DNA from: CAZJGF01 sp964545665
Lineage (GTDB): Bacteria; Chloroflexota; Dehalococcoidia; GIF9; AB-539-J10
Assembly (NCBI GenBank): GCA_964545665.1
Contig: CAZJGF010000061.1
Span: forward strand, 1-9,375
Direction of reading: 5' to 3'
DNA length: 9,375 nucleotides
The first letter of the stretch is position 1, and the number at the start of each line of letters is the position of its first letter. The translations under genes and the position numbers were made by a program. The notes below the pieces were generated by a model, which saw only the letters and a program-made list of their open reading frames with translations, did not search any database and was not told where the DNA came from. Of the stretch, positions 6,984 to 9,375 are shown in pieces.

Positions 6984-6989
6984 GAGGAG
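6984..6989 (+). promoter_or_regulatory. Shine-Dalgarno GAGGAG setting the true prfB start
   Basis: GAGGAG lies 6 nt before the ATG at 6996. That ATG opens a 22-codon frame ending at TGA 7062-7064, the zero frame of the prfB frameshift. This supports 6996 over the internal ATG at 7156, which has no such signal. Confidence 0.75.
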
Positions 6990-6995
6990 TATCAG

Positions 6996-8100
6996 ATGCA
7001 GGAGCAAAAAGAGAGTCTAGAGATCTTGCACCGCCGAATTTCAGACACAATGGTGCATCTTTGACATCTCCGGCAAAGAAGCGGAGATCGCCAGGATAGA
7101 GGCAGAGTCAGCTAACCCCGATTTCTGGCATGACCCGGCCAAAGCCCAGGCCATTATGCGCCAGCTCGGGGACACTAAGAATCTAGTTCATACCTGGCGG
7201 GAGTTGGAAAGGGAAGTCAACGAACTTAACGATATGACTGCTCTGGCTATTAAGGAAAACGACTATTCCCTCGAACAGGAGACAGAGCGGGAGTTAAACA
7301 AGCTAAGCTCCCTCTTTGAGCAGATGGAAAACCGTCTGATGCTCAGTGGCGATTACGATGACAGAAATGCCATGCTTGCCCTTCATGCTGGTGCCGGTGG
7401 CACAGAGTCGCAAGATTGGGCCAATATGTTGCTCAGGATGTACCTGAGATGGGCAGAGCAGCATAGTTATCGAGCTGACGTATTGGATACTTCTCCCGGT
7501 GAGGAAGTTGGCATCAAGAGCGCTATTGTCGGGGTTAAAGGAGACCATGCCTACGGCTATCTCAAAGGAGAGCATGGAGTCCACCGGTTGGTGCGGCTTT
7601 CCCCCTTTGATGCTGACCATGCCCGACACACCTCCTTTGCCTTAGTAGAAGTGTTGCCTGAAGCTGAGCAGGAACTTGATATCACCATAAGTCCAGAGGA
7701 CCTGAAGATAGACACCTTCAGGTCCAGCGGCCCCGGCGGACAACATATGCAAAAGACCAGCAGCGCCGTCAGGATTACTCACTTGCCTACCGGACTAATG
7801 GCTGTCTGCGAGAGCCAGAGGTCTCAGCACCAGAACAAAGAAACCGCTTTGAGAATTCTCTATGCCCGCCTTCTTAAACTGGAGCGCGTGAAGGAAGAGA
7901 AAGAGAAGGCGAAGCTCAAAGGTGAGCGCGTTGATGCTGGCTGGGGCAACCAAATCAGAAGCTACGTCCTGCATCCCTACAAAATGGTGAAAGACCATCG
8001 GACTGGCTACGAAACAGGCAATGCTGAAACTGTGTTGGACGGCCATCTGGATGAGTTCATCACTGCCTATCTTCGTTCCAAAGTAGGCCAAGGGAAATGA
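6996..8100 (+). CDS. prfB: Peptide chain release factor 2, with programmed +1 frameshift
   Basis: RF2 recognises UGA and UAA stop codons and triggers peptide release on the ribosome. Translation starts at 6996, reads 22 codons to CTT, meets an in-frame TGA at 7062-7064, and continues in the +1 frame from GAC at 7063 to the TGA at 8098-8100, for 367 residues (E. coli RF2 has 365). Joining the frames gives HL-DISGKEAEIARIEAE and PDFWHDPAKAQ, the standard RF2 N-terminal helices, which confirms the junction. Domain landmarks in joined numbering are the SPF stop-codon-reading tripeptide at 202-204 and GGQ at 247-249, within SGPGGQHMQKTSSAVRITH. The residue before GGQ is Pro rather than the common Ala. 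The gene starts 69 nt after the GT-GH130 stop and overlaps the next gene by ATGA. Regulation is expected to be autogenous: low RF2 slows reading of the UGA and favours the shift. Confidence 0.95.
7059..7065 (+). promoter_or_regulatory. prfB: Programmed +1 ribosomal frameshift site of prfB (CTT TGA C)
   Basis: CTTTGAC is identical to the classical RF2 slip site: tRNA-Leu on CUU slips to UUU and the next codon becomes GAC. The upstream stimulatory position, AGGGGG in E. coli, reads ATGGTG here (7050-7055), with the same 3-nt gap to CTT. Within it, GGTG can pair with the CACC part of the anti-Shine-Dalgarno sequence, so the stimulator is present but looks weaker than in E. coli. Confidence 0.92.
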
Positions 8101-9375
8101 TTAAGCGCATCCTGTTAGCAACCCTAGCGCCCCTCTTGCTGCTGATTCCCTCCATTGCCACCGCTGACAATGACGTCTCAGTTCTGGATACCAGTGTAGA
8201 CATAAATTTCCCTGTTGCTCTCGTTTTCAATCTTGAAGCTGAGAGCTCCGCCGATATTGTTGACGCCCGCCTGCATTACCAGGTGGACAAGATGAACTGT
8301 GTGTCAGTCACCAGCGAAGGTTGGGCCAATTTCGCCCCGGCAACAAAGATAAAAACCAGCTGGATATGGGATATGAGGAAATCGAGTTTGCCTCCTGGGG
8401 CAGCCATAACCTACTGGTGGACGATTAAGGATGCCGCTGGAAACAACCTGGAGAGCCCTCCAGCCGCGGTCTGCTTTGAAGACGTCCGCTACCAGTGGCA
8501 AAGCTTGGCCGCTGCTGGCTTCCCTGAAGAATCAGCCATCTTTGAGGATAAGGGCAGCGACCTCACCCTGTTCTGGTATGAGGGCGATGACTCCTTCGCC
8601 AGGGAGCTAATATACGCCTGTGAGCAAGGACTTGGCAGGTTAATCCAGGATATTGGCACATATCCCGAGAAGCCCATCAAGATATATGTCTATGCCTCGG
8701 CCAGCGATTTGCAAGGAGCAATGATCTTCCCTCAGGAATGGACAGGAGGCGCCGCTTTTACTGAGTTTGGCATAATCGCTATTGGCATTTCGCCAGGCCA
8801 ACTCGATTGGGGTAAGAGAGCGCTAGTCCACGAGTTGACACACCTGGTTGTTCACCAGGCAACCTTCAGCCCATACGGTGAGCTGCCCACCTGGCTCGAT
8901 GAGGGCCTGGCTATGTATAACGAGGGCGAGCTTGCCACTAGTTTTGAAGCTTATCTGCAGCAGGCTGTCTCTGAGGATAACCTCATTTCAGTGCGCAGTT
9001 TATGCAGCCCCTTCTCCGCCGAGTCAGAAAAAGCTCACCTCTCCTATGCCCAGAGCTATAGCCTGGTGGAATATCTCCTGGACAATTATGGCCAGGGCAA
9101 AATGCTCAATCTGTTAACCCTGCTCAGGCAAGGCAACACCTATGATGAAGCTCTAACCCAGGTCTATGGCTTTGATATAGACGGACTTAATGCCCGCTGG
9201 CATGAAACGGTAACAGCGGGCACGTCCACTGTGTTGACCCAAGGCCCTGAGCGCAACGAAGGGGAAGCGAAGCAATCTCACCCTGCCTTAATTGCCGTGT
9301 TATCAGCACTGGCTACATCCCTGGCTCTGGCCGGTGCTTTAGCTCTAGAGGAACGGGATTGGCAGAGAGCCGGCC
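8097..9375 (+). CDS. Exported HExxH metallopeptidase, Peptidase_MA-like (partial, 3' end missing)
   Basis: The frame opens at the ATG overlapping the prfB stop (ATGA, 8097-8100) and is still open at the window end, giving 426 residues so far. Residues 1-23 form a signal peptide (MIKR, a leucine-rich core, then ATA before DND). Residues ~24-130 are strand-rich and look like an Ig-like sandwich. The peptidase domain carries HELTH (245-249), the gluzincin-type zinc site with catalytic Glu246, and a likely third zinc ligand, Glu269, in TWLDEGLAMY. The helical tail (YAQSYSLVEYLL, then LLRQGNTYDEALTQVYGFD and NARW) is typical of Peptidase_MA proteins. Residues ~395-418 form a hydrophobic transmembrane segment followed by charged EERDWQR, so the catalytic domain should sit outside the membrane, anchored at its C-terminal side. 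Translation is probably coupled to prfB. The substrate is unknown. Confidence 0.85.
   Translation, partial: MIKRILLATLAPLLLLIPSIATADNDVSVLDTSVDINFPVALVFNLEAESSADIVDARLHYQVDKMNCVSVTSEGWANFAPATKIKTSWIWDMRKSSLPPGAAITYWWTIKDAAGNNLESPPAAVCFEDVRYQWQSLAAAGFPEESAIFEDKGSDLTLFWYEGDDSFARELIYACEQGLGRLIQDIGTYPEKPIKIYVYASASDLQGAMIFPQEWTGGAAFTEFGIIAIGISPGQLDWGKRALVHELTHLVVHQATFSPYGELPTWLDEGLAMYNEGELATSFEAYLQQAVSEDNLISVRSLCSPFSAESEKAHLSYAQSYSLVEYLLDNYGQGKMLNLLTLLRQGNTYDEALTQVYGFDIDGLNARWHETVTAGTSTVLTQGPERNEGEAKQSHPALIAVLSALATSLALAGALALEERDWQRAG

Noticed and set aside
7156..8100. A shorter release factor starting at the internal ATG 7156
   Set aside because: It would lose the conserved N-terminal helices, which are present upstream in the same frame back to the CTTTGAC slip site and, before it, in the SD-led frame from 6996.
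8848..9117. An 89-codon plus-strand frame inside the peptidase gene
   Set aside because: It lies in another frame of the gene carrying the HELTH motif and has no recognisable protein features.
1..9375. Mobile elements, CRISPR arrays, tRNA or rRNA genes
   Set aside because: No transposase or integrase motifs, no regularly spaced repeats and no tRNA-like or rRNA-like sequence were seen on either strand by eye.

Overview
The window is an ordinary-looking bacterial chromosomal segment of roughly balanced GC content. It has no insertion sequences, CRISPR, tRNA or rRNA that I could see. Gene content and protein style (a PfkB kinase next to a DapA-superfamily aldolase, endonuclease V, a GH130-containing giant protein, a frameshifted RF2 gene followed by a Peptidase_MA-type exported metalloprotease) would fit a Chloroflexota genome, possibly Dehalococcoidia. 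That placement is an impression from protein character and is not demonstrated here.

Layout from left to right. (1) Positions 1-1050, plus strand: the tail of a PfkB/ribokinase-family sugar kinase, then, after 31 nt, a complete DapA-superfamily lyase with a good Shine-Dalgarno sequence. Together they look like the end of a sugar-acid operon, for example 2-keto-3-deoxygluconate kinase plus aldolase. (2) Positions 1204-1956, plus strand: endonuclease V (nfi) with all catalytic residues. It has no Shine-Dalgarno sequence but a TATAAT box 7 nt before the ATG. (3) Positions 1985-3121, minus strand: a GT4 glycosyltransferase, convergent with nfi, with a near-consensus extended -10 promoter. (4) Positions 3306-6926, plus strand, divergent from the GT4 gene: a 1206-residue protein with an N-terminal GT-A glycosyltransferase domain, about 570 residues I cannot assign, and a complete C-terminal GH130 domain (mannosyl phosphorylase/mannosidase family). 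(5) Positions 6996-8100, plus strand: prfB, encoding release factor 2, split by the classic CTT TGA C programmed +1 frameshift. A naive reading starts it too late, at 7156. (6) Position 8097 to the window end, plus strand: an exported, membrane-anchored HExxH metallopeptidase overlapping the prfB stop by ATGA and cut off by the window edge.

How they may work together. The most interesting unit is the divergent GT4 / GT-GH130 pair at 1985-6926. Two glycosyltransferase activities and a mannoside-cleaving or -phosphorolysing activity share one intergenic region. This suggests synthesis and turnover of a small mannose- or glucose-containing glycoside (a compatible solute or storage oligosaccharide), but the substrate is not readable from sequence. 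prfB and the peptidase gene are translationally linked but have no obvious functional link. Every stretch between genes is under 300 bases; the longest are 1051-1203 and 3122-3305.
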